Positions 17,628-26,119 of a stretch of DNA of 64,000 nt are shown piece after piece (within the stretch, counting starts at the first letter, position 1; each line of letters begins with the position of its first letter). Origin of the DNA: Pantoea sp. GD03673 (lineage in GTDB: Bacteria > Pseudomonadota > Gammaproteobacteria > Enterobacterales > Enterobacteriaceae); NCBI RefSeq assembly GCF_029844725.1, contig NZ_JAOCKJ010000001.1:124001-188000 (forward strand), read 5' to 3'. The position numbers and the translations under genes are program-made. The notes below the pieces were generated by a model. That model was not told the DNA's origin. It was given only the letters and a program-made list of their open reading frames with translations, and did no database searches.

Positions 17628-18047
17628 ATGGAATTCATTAAACCTGCGGACATTCGCGCCGTTCTGCCTTTACCGCTTTATATCGAACGTGTGCCGTGCG
17701 GATTTCCCTCCCCGGCGCAGGATTATGTTGAACAACGTATCGATCTCAATGCACTGATGGTGCAGCACCCCAGCGCCACCTATTTTGTTCGCGTCAGCGG
17801 CGAGTCGATGATTGAGGCGGGCATCAATGATGGTGACATGCTGGTGGTCGACAGCTCGCTCACCGCCTCACACGGCGATATCGTGGTAGCCGCCGTCGAC
17901 GGTGAATTTACCGTTAAACGTCTTCAGCTTCATCCCTGCCTGCAACTGATGCCGATGAACACCAAATTTAAACCGATCGCTATCCGGACCGAAGATGCGC
18001 TGGAGGTGTTTGGTGTTGTGACCTTTGTTATCAAATCGACGCACTGA
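17628..18047 (+). CDS. umuD: DNA polymerase V accessory subunit UmuD
   Basis: 139-residue LexA-family autoprotease, the same length as in E. coli. RecA filaments stimulate self-cleavage between C24 and G25 (PCGFPS), giving UmuD', which joins UmuC as the translesion polymerase Pol V. The catalytic dyad is intact: S60 in SGESMIEAG and K97 in EFTVKRL. AAAGGAG precedes the ATG, and a LexA box lies directly upstream. umuC begins 2 bp after its stop, so both genes form one SOS operon. Confidence 0.97.
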   Translation: MEFIKPADIRAVLPLPLYIERVPCGFPSPAQDYVEQRIDLNALMVQHPSATYFVRVSGESMIEAGINDGDMLVVDSSLTASHGDIVVAAVDGEFTVKRLQLHPCLQLMPMNTKFKPIAIRTEDALEVFGVVTFVIKSTH

Positions 18048-18049
18048 CC

Positions 18050-19159
18050 ATGTTTGCGCTGGTTGATGTGAACTGCTTTTACGCGTCGTGTGAAACCGTT
18101 TTCCGGCCCGATCTGAAAGGCAAACCGGTGGTGGTGCTGTCGAATAACGACGGCTGTGTGATTGCGCGCAGCGCCGAGGCAAAGAAAGCCGGTATCAAAA
18201 TGGGCGCGCCCTATTTTAAAATGCGTGAAGAGCTGACGCGTCATGCGGTGCAGGTCTTCAGCTCAAATTATGCGCTCTATGCTGACATGAGCCATCGGGT
18301 GATGACCATCCTCGAAGAGTTGGCCCCCTCGGTAGAAATCTACTCGATCGACGAGGCGTTTATGGATCTTACCGGCGTGCAGAACTGCATGGCGCTGGAG
18401 ACCTTTGGCCGCCAGGTCAAAGAGCGGATTCGCAAAGAGACCCACCTGACCGTCGGCGTCGGCATTGCACAGACCAAAACGCTGGCCAAGCTGGCGAATT
18501 TTGCGGCCAAAAAGTGGAGCAAAACCGGCGGCATTGTTGATTTGTCGGACCCCGAACGACAGAAAAAACTGCTGGCGCTGATTGATGTGGCCGACGTCTG
18601 GGGCGTGGGCCACCGGATCGGCAAACGGCTTAACGCTATGGGCGTCATGACGGCGAAAGATCTGGCCGATCAAAGTACCGAGTCCATTCGCAAACAGTTC
18701 AGCGTGGTGATGGAGCGCACCGTCAGAGAGCTGCGTGGCGAATCCTGTCTGGAACTGGAGTCAGTGACACCGGATAAGCAGCAAATTATGTGTTCGCGTT
18801 CGTTTGGCAGCCGCATCTCCGATTATGACCAGATGCGCGAAGCCGTCTGTGCCTATGCTGAGCGTGCGGCAGAGAAGCTGCGTCGCGGGAACCAGTATTG
18901 CCGTCAGGTCGGGGTCTTTGTGCGTACCAGCCCCCATGCTACAGATGAACCCTTTTATGGCAATCAGTCCACCGGCCAGCTGCTGAGCCCGACGCAGGAT
19001 ACGCGCGACATTATCGGCGTGGCGATGGCGTGTCTGGATAATATCTGGATTGAGGGCCATCGCTACATCAAGGCGGGTATCGTGCTGGGGGATTTTTTCA
19101 GTCAGGGTGTAGCCCAGCTTGATCTGTTTGATGAGCATCAGCCGCGCCGCAACAGCTAG
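18050..19159 (+). CDS. umuC: DNA polymerase V catalytic subunit UmuC, ended early by an amber codon
   Basis: Y-family translesion DNA polymerase. The catalytic carboxylates are in place (D6 in LVDVNCF; D101 and E102 in YSIDEAF), and the clamp-binding motif QLDLF is at 356-360. The frame stops at TAG (19157-19159) after 369 residues. The next 52 codons continue in the same frame with clear UmuC C-terminal sequence; with the stop counted as one residue the total is 422, the length of E. coli UmuC. The lost part is the small C-terminal region implicated in UmuD'/RecA contacts, so Pol V may be impaired unless the amber codon is suppressed. A single C-to-T change (CAG to TAG) would explain it. A sequencing error is also possible. 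Confidence 0.93.
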   Translation: MFALVDVNCFYASCETVFRPDLKGKPVVVLSNNDGCVIARSAEAKKAGIKMGAPYFKMREELTRHAVQVFSSNYALYADMSHRVMTILEELAPSVEIYSIDEAFMDLTGVQNCMALETFGRQVKERIRKETHLTVGVGIAQTKTLAKLANFAAKKWSKTGGIVDLSDPERQKKLLALIDVADVWGVGHRIGKRLNAMGVMTAKDLADQSTESIRKQFSVVMERTVRELRGESCLELESVTPDKQQIMCSRSFGSRISDYDQMREAVCAYAERAAEKLRRGNQYCRQVGVFVRTSPHATDEPFYGNQSTGQLLSPTQDTRDIIGVAMACLDNIWIEGHRYIKAGIVLGDFFSQGVAQLDLFDEHQPRRNS

Positions 19160-19318
19160 GAGCTGATGCAGCTGATTGATAAAATGAATACGCTCGGCAG
19201 CGGAAAACTGTGGTTTGCCGGGCAGGGGATTAACAAAGCCTGGGCGATGAAGCGCGAGATGCTGTCACCTGCCTATACCACACGGATAACGGATCTGCCG
19301 GTGGTTGCGCTGAAATAA
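19160..19318 (+). pseudogene. umuC: Detached C-terminal 52 codons of umuC
   Basis: In frame behind the amber stop, the sequence reads ELMQLIDKMNTLGSGKLWFA and then GQGINKAWAMKREMLSPAYT, matching the end of enterobacterial UmuC (FAGQGIQQQWQMKRAMLSPRYTTR in E. coli), and ends with TAA at 19316. The codons remain unmutated beyond the stop, so the change looks recent. Confidence 0.9.
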
Positions 19319-19333
19319 GCGCTGGCCCGGCTT

Positions 19334-19374
19334 CCTCTGCTGCTCTGTCAGCAGCAGAGGCTAAAAGCTTTTTT
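19334..19374 (+). terminator. Hairpin terminator after umuC
   Basis: Perfect 10-bp stem CCTCTGCTGC / GCAGCAGAGG with a 7-nt loop, followed after 7 bases by a run of T. It lies 15 bp beyond the ancestral umuC stop. Confidence 0.65.
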
Positions 19375-19468
19375 TATCACGTGATTAAAGAGGCAGGAAG
19401 TTATGCTTTGCCTGGCCCGATGAGTAGTTTTTCGTCGGGTATTTTAAAAAAATAACCAGGTAAATATA

Positions 19469-19720
19469 ATGAATTTCAGCGAATTTGAAGCCAGAGTCAT
19501 GCTCTGGCCCGCAATACATTTCACAGCAATCATAAAATCCCGCCATCACGACGACTATGAGATTTACGCGGTCGACGATAACAGCACGATAAAAACCCGG
19601 CTCTTTTTATGTTTTGCTGACAACGACAACCACGCCAGCCAGCTTATCAAGCAATTTATGTTATGGCTGATCAAAATAAATGCCCGGCAACGGGCAGATC
19701 GCCGCCAGGAGACAGCGTGA
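19469..19720 (+). CDS. Small protein of unknown function
   Basis: 83-residue protein with a modest ribosome binding site (CAGG, 8 bp before ATG). The middle contains an alternating hydrophobic pattern suggestive of beta strands, followed by an amphipathic helix (ASQLIKQFMLWLIKINARQR) and a basic tail. No signal peptide or known motif. Base composition is AT-richer than its neighbours, which hints at horizontal acquisition. It lies alone between umuC and a tetR-type gene. Confidence 0.45.
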   Translation: MNFSEFEARVMLWPAIHFTAIIKSRHHDDYEIYAVDDNSTIKTRLFLCFADNDNHASQLIKQFMLWLIKINARQRADRRQETA

Positions 19721-19919
19721 TAATCTGAATGAATTGTGACCGGATTGCCCGTAACCTGTACCGGGTTGCGAGGCCATAACCGCTGAGCATGCCGCGACGG
19801 AAACGGACATCCGTCAGTGGCGTGCTGCTGGTTGATCTCCGCTGTGTATACTTGTTGCCTGTGCCTGGGATAGAATCCCGGCTGATTCTGACAGGAACTG
19901 ACTTCCCAGACCGGTAACA

Positions 19920-20534
19920 ATGATCACGACAGCGACAGCGCATAAAAACAAAGAGCGGGGACGTCCCAGAGAGTTCGATATCGAACAGGCTCTGGATCTC
20001 GCCATGATCGTTTTCCGACAAAAAGGGTACCACGCGACATCAATAAGCGATCTGGGTGAGGCGATGAACCTCTCCGCAGGCAGCATCTATAAGGCCTTTA
20101 AAGATAAGCGCTCGCTCTTTCTGCAGGTGTTTGAACGTTATCTGTTGCTGAGAAATACCGAACTGCGTCGTCGTCTGGCACCCTGCGTCAGCGGGCGGGA
20201 AAAAATAACCGAGCTATTGCAGTTCTACCTTGATTCGGCACGTGCGACCGAAGGACGGCGCGGCTGTCTGGTCGTCGCCAGCGCCATTGCGTTGCAGACA
20301 ATGGATCAGGCGCTGGCGCAGCGCATTGATGAGGTGGTTCGGCGTAATCAACGCTTCCTGGTTTCGCTGCTGGAGCTGGGACAAGAGGATGGCTCAATCG
20401 ACAACACGCTGAATCGTGAAGCGGCAGCGGGTCTGATCCTCTGCATCGCCTTTGGTATGCGGGTAACAGGAAAGGTCGGTGATGTGACGCATGAAGAGCA
20501 GACGCTGGCGCTGGCCTTGAAAGTGCTGGGGTAA
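19920..20534 (+). CDS. TetR/AcrR-family transcriptional regulator
   Basis: 204-residue regulator. The N-terminal helix-turn-helix is at about residues 39-66 (TSISDLGEAMNLSAGSIYKA), with the GYHATSISDL and SIYKAFKDKRSLF hallmarks of TetR_N. It is preceded by a basic arm (KNKERGRPREF). The C-terminal ligand domain contains the RGCLVVASAI segment common in this subgroup (similar to regulators of small efflux or reductase genes). The ligand and target are unknown. No divergent partner gene adjoins it, so it may be autoregulated or act elsewhere. The start is uncertain because there is no strong ribosome binding site. Confidence 0.88.
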   Translation: MITTATAHKNKERGRPREFDIEQALDLAMIVFRQKGYHATSISDLGEAMNLSAGSIYKAFKDKRSLFLQVFERYLLLRNTELRRRLAPCVSGREKITELLQFYLDSARATEGRRGCLVVASAIALQTMDQALAQRIDEVVRRNQRFLVSLLELGQEDGSIDNTLNREAAAGLILCIAFGMRVTGKVGDVTHEEQTLALALKVLG

Positions 20535-20829
20535 TCGTTACGGGGGGGCAATCAATAAACAGGCATGTCCCCCCGACCGGCGTTTTCGGACAGAAAACGT
20601 CTGCCGTGCGCTTTTTTATGTGGCGGGTTGTACGCTTTGCCCGGTAGCGTGAAGTTACGGCCTGTCTGGTGAACACCGCCATCGTACAGACACACGTGAC
20701 AGCCATTGCCCTCGCTGGATGTGTGCAATCTGTAAGCCTTCGCGGTGTGAACAGAAAAACAGATGATTAAGCTGAAAGGCACCAGGCGAAACCTGGCACC
20801 CTGAACCGGCAGCGTACGCTGTCAGAGCG
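20535..20829. other. Intergenic stretch after the tetR-type gene
   Basis: 295 bp between converging genes. It holds a GGGGGG...CCCCCC inverted repeat around 20543-20573 and a short CCAGG/CCTGG hairpin near 20782-20796. No gene is supported. Confidence 0.4.
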
Positions 20830-21102
20830 TTAGCGGTAATCTTTAAGGAAAACCGGAGCCTGTCCGGTCTCAACCAGCCAGTTCAGTTCAGCGCGGTCTC
20901 GCGTTGCATCTTCAATAAAGCCTTTGAGCCAGTTACGCGCATCACCAATCTGCGCGACGCGCTCATCGCTGCGCTCGTTTTCAGCCATTACACCCAGCTG
21001 CCGAATCAGTGACACCAGCGTGATCTCCTGCTCTTCGAACGCCAGATTAATAGCGGCTTCACCAAGAATGATATGACCGACTGCTTTGTCATAATAAACC
21101 AT
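20830..21102 (-). CDS. Small protein of unknown function
   Basis: 90-residue protein. The ATG at 21102 has a very strong ribosome binding site (AGGAGG) and is preferred to an upstream in-frame start at 21132. The sequence is a soluble, acidic, largely helical protein (INLAFEEQEITLVSLIRQLG, RNWLKGFIEDATRDRAELNWL). There is no signal peptide or metal motif. It resembles in size and character the small stress or anti-adaptor proteins of enterobacteria, but no family was recognised. Confidence 0.6.
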   Translation of the reverse strand: MVYYDKAVGHIILGEAAINLAFEEQEITLVSLIRQLGVMAENERSDERVAQIGDARNWLKGFIEDATRDRAELNWLVETGQAPVFLKDYR

Positions 21103-21470
21103 CAGCGACCTCCTGATTAAATAGCGATACAAATATTCTAGTTAAAGGCGCGCTGGACGAAAAGAACGGAAAACGCCGGTGAAATCAGTTGAAATTTTTA
21201 AAAATAAACTGAACCTTTAAGCGAAGCGATAACCTGCTAATTACAAACAATAAAAACAGCAGGTCTTTTTTCGGCAGAATCAGGCTGAGCTATTATGCTG
21301 GTTAAAAACAGTAAATCTTGCCTGAAATTCAGATAGGTAAGAAACAGGTAAATCACGCGTGTTATTATGCCACCTGCAATATTATTGCCAGGGCATAACA
21401 GATATTTCTGATTTCAGACGCAGAGGGCAGGGGGCCTGTCGAGCTATATTTCACGCAAAACGCAGGCAAA
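21103..21470. other. AT-rich intergenic region
   Basis: About 370 bp, strongly AT-rich at 21180-21330. A weak plus-strand terminator-like element (ACCTGCT ... AGCAGGT then CTTTTTT) is at 21232-21270, but its loop is 19 nt. It should contain the promoter of the leftward gene at 21102. Nothing else is supported. Confidence 0.35.
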
Positions 21471-21498
21471 AATAAAGCCGCCCGCAGGCGGCTTTATT
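21471..21498 (-). terminator. Terminator after the two YgdR-like lipoprotein genes
   Basis: Perfect 12-bp stem AATAAAGCCGCC / GGCGGCTTTATT with a CGCA loop. It lies 20 bp beyond the stop at 21518. The A/T flanks let it work in either direction. Confidence 0.75.
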
Positions 21499-21517
21499 AA
21501 ATTAGCTGAGCGCGGGG

Positions 21518-21748
21518 TTATTTCTTCGGTACTTCAGAGACCGCTTTAACATCCGCTTTATTAATCTGTTGCTTCACGCCATTGGCGTCGGTATAGGCCA
21601 GCAGACCGGCATCTGACTCAGAAGGCTTGCCATCACTAATAATGGTGCGTCCATCGTTGGTCTGAATCGCATAACTGGTACGGGTGCAGCCGGTTAATAC
21701 GGTCATACCAATCAATGCGGCGAGAGGTAAAATCAACGCTTTTTTCAT
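21518..21748 (-). CDS. YgdI/YgdR-family lipoprotein
   Basis: 76-residue lipoprotein. The ATG at 21748 follows AAGG by 7 bp. The signal peptide MKKALILPLAALIGMTVLTG ends at the lipobox LTGC. The mature domain has the family pattern SYAIQTNDGRTIISDGKP followed by DAGLLAYTDANGVKQQINK, an Sm-like small beta fold. The family occurs widely in enterobacterial outer membranes but has no firm function. It is the second of two tandem paralogues; the first ends 15 bp upstream, so they form one transcription unit closed by a shared terminator. Confidence 0.85.
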   Translation of the reverse strand: MKKALILPLAALIGMTVLTGCTRTSYAIQTNDGRTIISDGKPSESDAGLLAYTDANGVKQQINKADVKAVSEVPKK

Positions 21749-21763
21749 CTTATTCACCTTATA

Positions 21764-21997
21764 TTAGTTGTCGAGTTCACTCATATTACTGATCTCATTG
21801 CGGTTGATTTGCTCAGTTTTTCCTGTCTGAGCATCGCGATAAGAAACCAGACCCGTGTCGGAATCAATCTGCGGTTTGCCATCAGTGACAATGGTGCGGC
21901 CATCGGTGGTCTTAATCGACTGATTCGAGGCGCAACCTGCCAGCGTACCTAAAGAAAGCGCCAGCAAAGCAATAGCTGACAGAGATTTCATTTTCAT
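21764..21997 (-). CDS. YgdI/YgdR-family lipoprotein (paralogue)
   Basis: 77-residue lipoprotein, paralogous to the next gene downstream. The start at 21997 (MKMKSLSAIALLALSLG) is chosen because GGAG lies 9 bp upstream and it begins the signal peptide; the lipobox is LAGC. The mature domain shows the same motif series: SIKTTDGRTIVTDGKP, then DTGLVSYRDAQTGKTEQINR. The pair probably arose by tandem duplication. The role is unknown; similar proteins are often stress-induced. Confidence 0.85.
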   Translation of the reverse strand: MKMKSLSAIALLALSLGTLAGCASNQSIKTTDGRTIVTDGKPQIDSDTGLVSYRDAQTGKTEQINRNEISNMSELDN

Positions 21998-22320
21998 TTT
22001 TTTCAACTCCATGAAGTATAACCAGACGTTTAGAGCATAGACGGCTTTATAAAGTTTGCTGGCCCTGTCGCGCTTCGCTGCCGCTTTTTTAGACAAAAAC
22101 AGGGGCGATCGCGCCGATTAGCGGAGATAACGGCGGGCAATAGCATTTATTGCAAATGTGCGTGGCTGTTTATACCGTTTCCGCGAAAGCATTACCGGGC
22201 TGGAATAAACGTGATGACAGCGTAGAAAACGGGTACAGCAGGCGGGGCGATAGTCTTTGTTAAAGCCAGCCTGTTTTCAGGGGGACGGGTCTGCGTCAGG
22301 GTTAACGGCGGCTGATATTT

Positions 22321-22354
22321 ACTGGCCCGATATTCCGCTGACTATCGGGCCAGT
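22321..22354. repeat. Perfect 12-bp inverted repeat without U-tract
   Basis: ACTGGCCCGATA / TATCGGGCCAGT with a 10-nt loop, located 12 bp beyond the stop codon of the 22366 gene. In the direction of that gene the T-run precedes rather than follows the hairpin, so it is not a classical terminator. It may protect the 3' end of the transcript or be a regulatory site. Confidence 0.6.
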
Positions 22355-22365
22355 AAAAAAAGGAA

Positions 22366-22569
22366 TCAAAGCAGGGAGTCTTCACCCGCTTTGGCTGCCG
22401 CTTTTTCCGCTTTCATGGCGCTGACCGGGTCGGACGCGCTCAGCCAGCGGTCAAATTTCTGGTAGGTGTCGATAAAGGTTTTAAAGTAGCTGCTGGCGAC
22501 GGTGGCGTTCTCTTTGTGGTTCATAAATGCCACTGCCAGCTTAAATGCATCTTCGTTATCAAATTTCAT
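22366..22569 (-). CDS. Small protein of unknown function
   Basis: 67-residue cytoplasmic protein. The ATG at 22569 has GAGGG upstream and is preferred over an upstream in-frame start. The sequence MKFDNEDAFKLAVAFMNHKE followed by ASSYFKTFIDTYQKFDRWL is helical with several aromatic residues, ending in a lysine/alanine-rich tail. No signal peptide or motif is present. No family was recognised with certainty. Confidence 0.55.
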   Translation of the reverse strand: MKFDNEDAFKLAVAFMNHKENATVASSYFKTFIDTYQKFDRWLSASDPVSAMKAEKAAAKAGEDSLL

Positions 22570-22758
22570 GTTTGTTTCCCTCGCTTGTGATCTATAGAGC
22601 GTAGCCTGAGAATGCGGCCTGTGCATTCAGACAACCGCCTGAAAACGCGCAATAATTCAGGTTGACTGACAGCATCCACCCGTTTGGCGTGGATTCCCAC
22701 TTACTTCGCGTCAAATCCTTCTTATAATGCCAGCTTCACTCATGAAGGAGACCCGCTT

Positions 22759-23073
22759 ATGTTGAAAGGATTAACCGTTGCCGCGGTGCTGCTGTTGTCG
22801 GGCTGTAGCCTGATGCATAAACAGCCGCCGTCGCCGCAGACCCTGCACTATCGCTGCGGAACCTTACCCCTGACCGTGACGCTGGACGAGGCGCAGCAGC
22901 AGGTGAGTTTCATCATGGATGGCCAGCCCCTGACGCTGAAGCAGACCGTATCCGCGTCCGGCGCACGCTACAGTGACAACACCTATGTGTTCTGGTCCAA
23001 AGGAAACGGCGCATTTATCGAACGAAACGATAAAATCGTTGTGAATGATTGTGAGCTGCAACCTGCCAGCTGA
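22759..23073 (+). CDS. mliC: MliC/YdhA lysozyme-inhibitor lipoprotein
   Basis: 104-residue lipoprotein that inhibits C-type lysozyme. The ATG at 22759 follows AAGGAG. The signal peptide ends at the lipobox LSGC. The mature MliC beta-barrel shows YRCGTLPLTVTL near its N-terminus and a terminal cysteine in VVNDCEL that pairs with the first in the family. A GARYSDNTYVFWSKGNGAFI loop corresponds to the lysozyme-binding region (conserved Ser and Lys). The order mliC-pdxH-tyrS-pdxY is the same as in E. coli, which supports the call. Confidence 0.92.
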   Translation: MLKGLTVAAVLLLSGCSLMHKQPPSPQTLHYRCGTLPLTVTLDEAQQQVSFIMDGQPLTLKQTVSASGARYSDNTYVFWSKGNGAFIERNDKIVVNDCELQPAS

Positions 23074-23098
23074 TTTTTTATCTGAATAGGCGAGCATT

Positions 23099-23755
23099 AT
23101 GAGCGACAGCGAAACGCTACACACCATTGCCCATCTGCGGCGTGAATATACCCGCGGCGGATTGCGTCGTAAGGATCTGCCGGACGATCCCATAGCCCTG
23201 TTTGAACAGTGGCTGAGCCAGGCCTGTGAAGCAAAACTGCCCGATCCCACGGCAATGACCGTGGCAACCGTGGATGAGCAGGGCCAGCCGTGGCAGCGTA
23301 TTGTGCTGCTGAAACACTTTGATGCGCAGGGCATGGTGTTTTACACCAACCTTGGCAGCCGCAAGGCGCTGCAGCTGGCGCACAATCCGCGCATTTCCCT
23401 GCACTTTCCGTGGCACTACCTGGAGCGTCAGGTGATGGTGCTGGGCGAAGTGGAAAAACTGTCGCCGCTGGAGGTGCTGAAATATTTCCACAGCCGCCCG
23501 CGCGACAGTCAGATTGGTGCCTGGGTCTCTAAGCAGTCGAGCCGGATTTCAGCACGCGGCATTCTGGAAGGGAAATTCCTTGAGCTGAAGCAGAAGTTCC
23601 AGCAGGGCGACGTGCCGCTGCCCAGCTTCTGGGGTGGCTACCGGGTGAAATTTCACACGCTGGAGTTCTGGCAGGGGGGCGAACATCGTCTGCACGATCG
23701 TTTCATCTATCAGCGCGATCACGACGGCTGGAAAATCGACCGTCTGGCACCCTGA
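23099..23755 (+). CDS. pdxH: Pyridoxamine 5'-phosphate oxidase
   Basis: 218-residue FMN enzyme, the same length as E. coli PdxH, that oxidises pyridoxine 5'-phosphate or pyridoxamine 5'-phosphate to pyridoxal 5'-phosphate. Visible: the N-terminal [16 protein letters not shown] lid, the FMN-binding [18 protein letters not shown] block, [20 protein letters not shown], and the C-terminal signature [17 protein letters not shown]. It lies 25 bp behind mliC and likely shares its promoter. It forms a vitamin B6 block with pdxY across tyrS. Confidence 0.97.
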   Translation: MSDSETLHTIAHLRREYTRGGLRRKDLPDDPIALFEQWLSQACEAKLPDPTAMTVATVDEQGQPWQRIVLLKHFDAQGMVFYTNLGSRKALQLAHNPRISLHFPWHYLERQVMVLGEVEKLSPLEVLKYFHSRPRDSQIGAWVSKQSSRISARGILEGKFLELKQKFQQGDVPLPSFWGGYRVKFHTLEFWQGGEHRLHDRFIYQRDHDGWKIDRLAP

Positions 23756-23895
23756 ATCTGCACGATTCTTCCCTATCAGCGCTGGCACAGAAAGCGTCAG
23801 CGCTTTATGCTATAGCCCTCATTTTTTTCGATTCCGCAACTCAGCGGAAAGCTGTGTACCAGCATAGGTGCAGTCTGATCAATTTGGAGTCAGTA

Positions 23896-25170
23896 ATGAC
23901 CAGCAGTAACCTGATACAACAATTGCAGGAGAGGGGCCTTATCGCCCAGGTGACGGATGAAGACGCGTTAACAGAGAAACTGGCGCAGGGGCCAATTTCG
24001 CTCTATTGCGGCTTTGACCCCACTGCTGACAGCTTGCATTTGGGCCATCTGGTTCCGCTGCTCTGCCTGAAGCGTTTTCAGGATGCCGGCCATCAGCCGG
24101 TGGCGCTGGTCGGGGGTGCAACCGGCCTGATTGGCGACCCGAGCTTCAAAGCCGCAGAGCGTAAACTTAATACCAGCGACACGGTCAACGAATGGGTTGA
24201 GAAGATCCGCCAGCAGGTGGCACCCTTCCTGGATTTCGATTGTGGCAGCAACAGCGCAATCGCCGCCAATAACTACGACTGGTTTGGCAGCATGAACGTG
24301 CTGACTTTCCTGCGTGACATCGGCAAACACTTCTCCGTTAACCAGATGATCAATAAAGAAGCGGTGAAGCAGCGTCTGAACCGTGATGACCAGGGCATCT
24401 CCTTTACCGAGTTCTCCTACAATCTGCTGCAGGGTTATGACTTCGCCTGCCTGAATGAGCGTCACGGCGTGTCGCTGCAAATTGGTGGCTCTGATCAGTG
24501 GGGTAACATCACCTCCGGTATCGATCTGACCCGCCGTCTGCATCAGAACCAGGTGTTTGGCCTGACCGTTCCGCTGATCACCAAGTCTGACGGCACCAAA
24601 TTCGGTAAAACCGAAGGCGGCGCAGTCTGGCTGGATGCGAAGAAAACCAGCCCGTACAAGTTCTATCAGTTCTGGATCAATACGGCGGATGCGGACGTCT
24701 ATCGCTTCCTGAAGTTCTTCACCTTCCTGAGCATGGAAGAGATCAACGCGCTGGAAGAAGAAGACAAAAACAGCGGCACCGCGCCACGTGCGCAGTATGT
24801 GCTGGCTGAGCAGGTGACGCGTCTGGTGCATGGCGAAGCGGGCCTGTCGGCGGCAAAACGCATCACGGCCAGTCTCTTCTCCGGCTCCGTGAGCGACATG
24901 ACCGAAGCTGACTTCGAGCAGCTGGCGCAGGATGGGATGCCAACCATCGTGCTGGGCGCTGACGATGATCTGCAGCAGGCGTTGGTAAAAGCCGAACTGG
25001 TGCCGTCCCGCGGTCAGGCCCGCACCATGATCGGCTCCAATGCCGTTTCACTCAATGGTGAAAAGCAGTCTGATGCGGAATACCGCTTCAGTGACAGCGA
25101 CAAACTGTTTAACCGCTATACGCTGCTGCGTCGCGGTAAGAAACATTACTGCCTGATTAACTGGCAGTAA
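23896..25170 (+). CDS. tyrS: Tyrosyl-tRNA synthetase
   Basis: 424-residue class I synthetase that charges tRNA-Tyr; the length equals that of the E. coli enzyme. The ATG at 23896 has GGAG six bases upstream. The HIGH-type motif is HLGH in [11 protein letters not shown] and the KMSKS-type motif is KFGKT. The tyrosine pocket is in [10 protein letters not shown] and [10 protein letters not shown]. The C-terminal S4-like RNA-binding domain starts near residue 355 ([11 protein letters not shown]). A clean intrinsic terminator follows. Confidence 0.98.
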   Translation: MTSSNLIQQLQERGLIAQVTDEDALTEKLAQGPISLYCGFDPTADSLHLGHLVPLLCLKRFQDAGHQPVALVGGATGLIGDPSFKAAERKLNTSDTVNEWVEKIRQQVAPFLDFDCGSNSAIAANNYDWFGSMNVLTFLRDIGKHFSVNQMINKEAVKQRLNRDDQGISFTEFSYNLLQGYDFACLNERHGVSLQIGGSDQWGNITSGIDLTRRLHQNQVFGLTVPLITKSDGTKFGKTEGGAVWLDAKKTSPYKFYQFWINTADADVYRFLKFFTFLSMEEINALEEEDKNSGTAPRAQYVLAEQVTRLVHGEAGLSAAKRITASLFSGSVSDMTEADFEQLAQDGMPTIVLGADDDLQQALVKAELVPSRGQARTMIGSNAVSLNGEKQSDAEYRFSDSDKLFNRYTLLRRGKKHYCLINWQ

Positions 25171-25177
25171 GATTTCA

Positions 25178-25200
25178 GGGCCGGTTTCCGGCCCTTTTTT
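25178..25200 (+). terminator. Intrinsic terminator after tyrS
   Basis: Stem GGGCCGG / CCGGCCC with a TTT loop, followed by six T residues, starting 7 bp after the tyrS stop. Confidence 0.9.
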
Positions 25201-25226
25201 ATGGCAAGGCAGGACAGGGCAAACAA

Positions 25227-26087
25227 GTGAAAAATATTTTAGCGATTCAGTCGCACGTTGTTTTTGGTCACGCCGGTAACGCAGCGGCTGAGTTTCCGAT
25301 GCGCCGCCTGGGGGCAAACGTCTGGCCGTTGAACACCGTGCAGTTTTCCAACCATACGCAATATGGCCACTGGACCGGCACGGTGATGCCTGCAACGCAT
25401 TTAACCGACATTGTTAAAGGCATTGCGGATATCGACCGCCTGAAGACCTGTGACGCGGTGCTGAGCGGTTATCTGGGCTCGGCAGAGCAGGGCGAGCAGA
25501 TTCTGCAGATCGTTCGTCAGGTTAAAGCGGCTAACCCCAATGCCTGGTACTTCTGCGATCCGGTGATGGGTCACCCGGAGAAAGGCTGCATCGTGGCACC
25601 GGGTGTGGCGGAGTTTCACTGCAAAATGGCGATGCCTGCCAGCGACATTATTGCCCCGAACCTGCTTGAGCTGGAGATGCTGAGCGAACGCACCGTCACC
25701 GACGTCGACGCGGCCGTAGAGGCTGCACGGGCGCTGATTGCCCAGGGGCCACGCGTGGTGCTGGTGAAGCACCTGGCACGCGCCGGTCGTCGCAGCGATC
25801 GCTTTGAGATGCTGCTGGTGACGGCGGAAGACGCCTGGCACATCAGCCGTCCGCTGGTCGATTTCGGTGTTCGTCAGCCGGTTGGCGTGGGCGATCTGAC
25901 CAGCGGTCTGCTGCTGGTTAATCTGCTGCACGGGAAATCATTGCAGGATGCGCTGGAGCACGTTACCGCAGCGGTGTATGAGGTGATGCTGAAAACCCAT
26001 CAGATGGGTGAGTATGAGCTGCAGCTGGTGGCGGCCCAGGATGCCATTGCCAGTCCGACGCAGCACTTCGCGGCAGAAAAGTTATAA
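25227..26087 (+). CDS. pdxY: Pyridoxal kinase PdxY
   Basis: 286-residue ribokinase-family enzyme that phosphorylates pyridoxal in the B6 salvage path. It starts at GTG 25227 with AGGG upstream. Visible: the N-terminal [20 protein letters not shown] substrate segment, [13 protein letters not shown], and the anion-hole/catalytic [11 protein letters not shown] near residue 225 with the catalytic aspartate. Length matches E. coli PdxY (287). The terminator after tyrS may leave it only partly co-transcribed with tyrS. Confidence 0.97.
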   Translation: MKNILAIQSHVVFGHAGNAAAEFPMRRLGANVWPLNTVQFSNHTQYGHWTGTVMPATHLTDIVKGIADIDRLKTCDAVLSGYLGSAEQGEQILQIVRQVKAANPNAWYFCDPVMGHPEKGCIVAPGVAEFHCKMAMPASDIIAPNLLELEMLSERTVTDVDAAVEAARALIAQGPRVVLVKHLARAGRRSDRFEMLLVTAEDAWHISRPLVDFGVRQPVGVGDLTSGLLLVNLLHGKSLQDALEHVTAAVYEVMLKTHQMGEYELQLVAAQDAIASPTQHFAAEKL

Positions 26088-26092
26088 CGCAT

Positions 26093-26114
26093 CAGGGCCG
26101 GTAAACCGGCCCTG
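26093..26114. terminator. Hairpin between convergent pdxY and gstA
   Basis: Perfect 9-bp stem CAGGGCCGG / CCGGCCCTG with a TAAA loop between the two stop codons. The U-tract is weak in both directions. Confidence 0.55.
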
Positions 26115-26119
26115 TTCAC

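Noticed and set aside
21232..21270. Possible plus-strand terminator or small RNA end (ACCTGCT ... AGCAGGT, T-run)
   Set aside because: The stem is only 7 bp with a 19-nt loop, and no promoter was evident close upstream.
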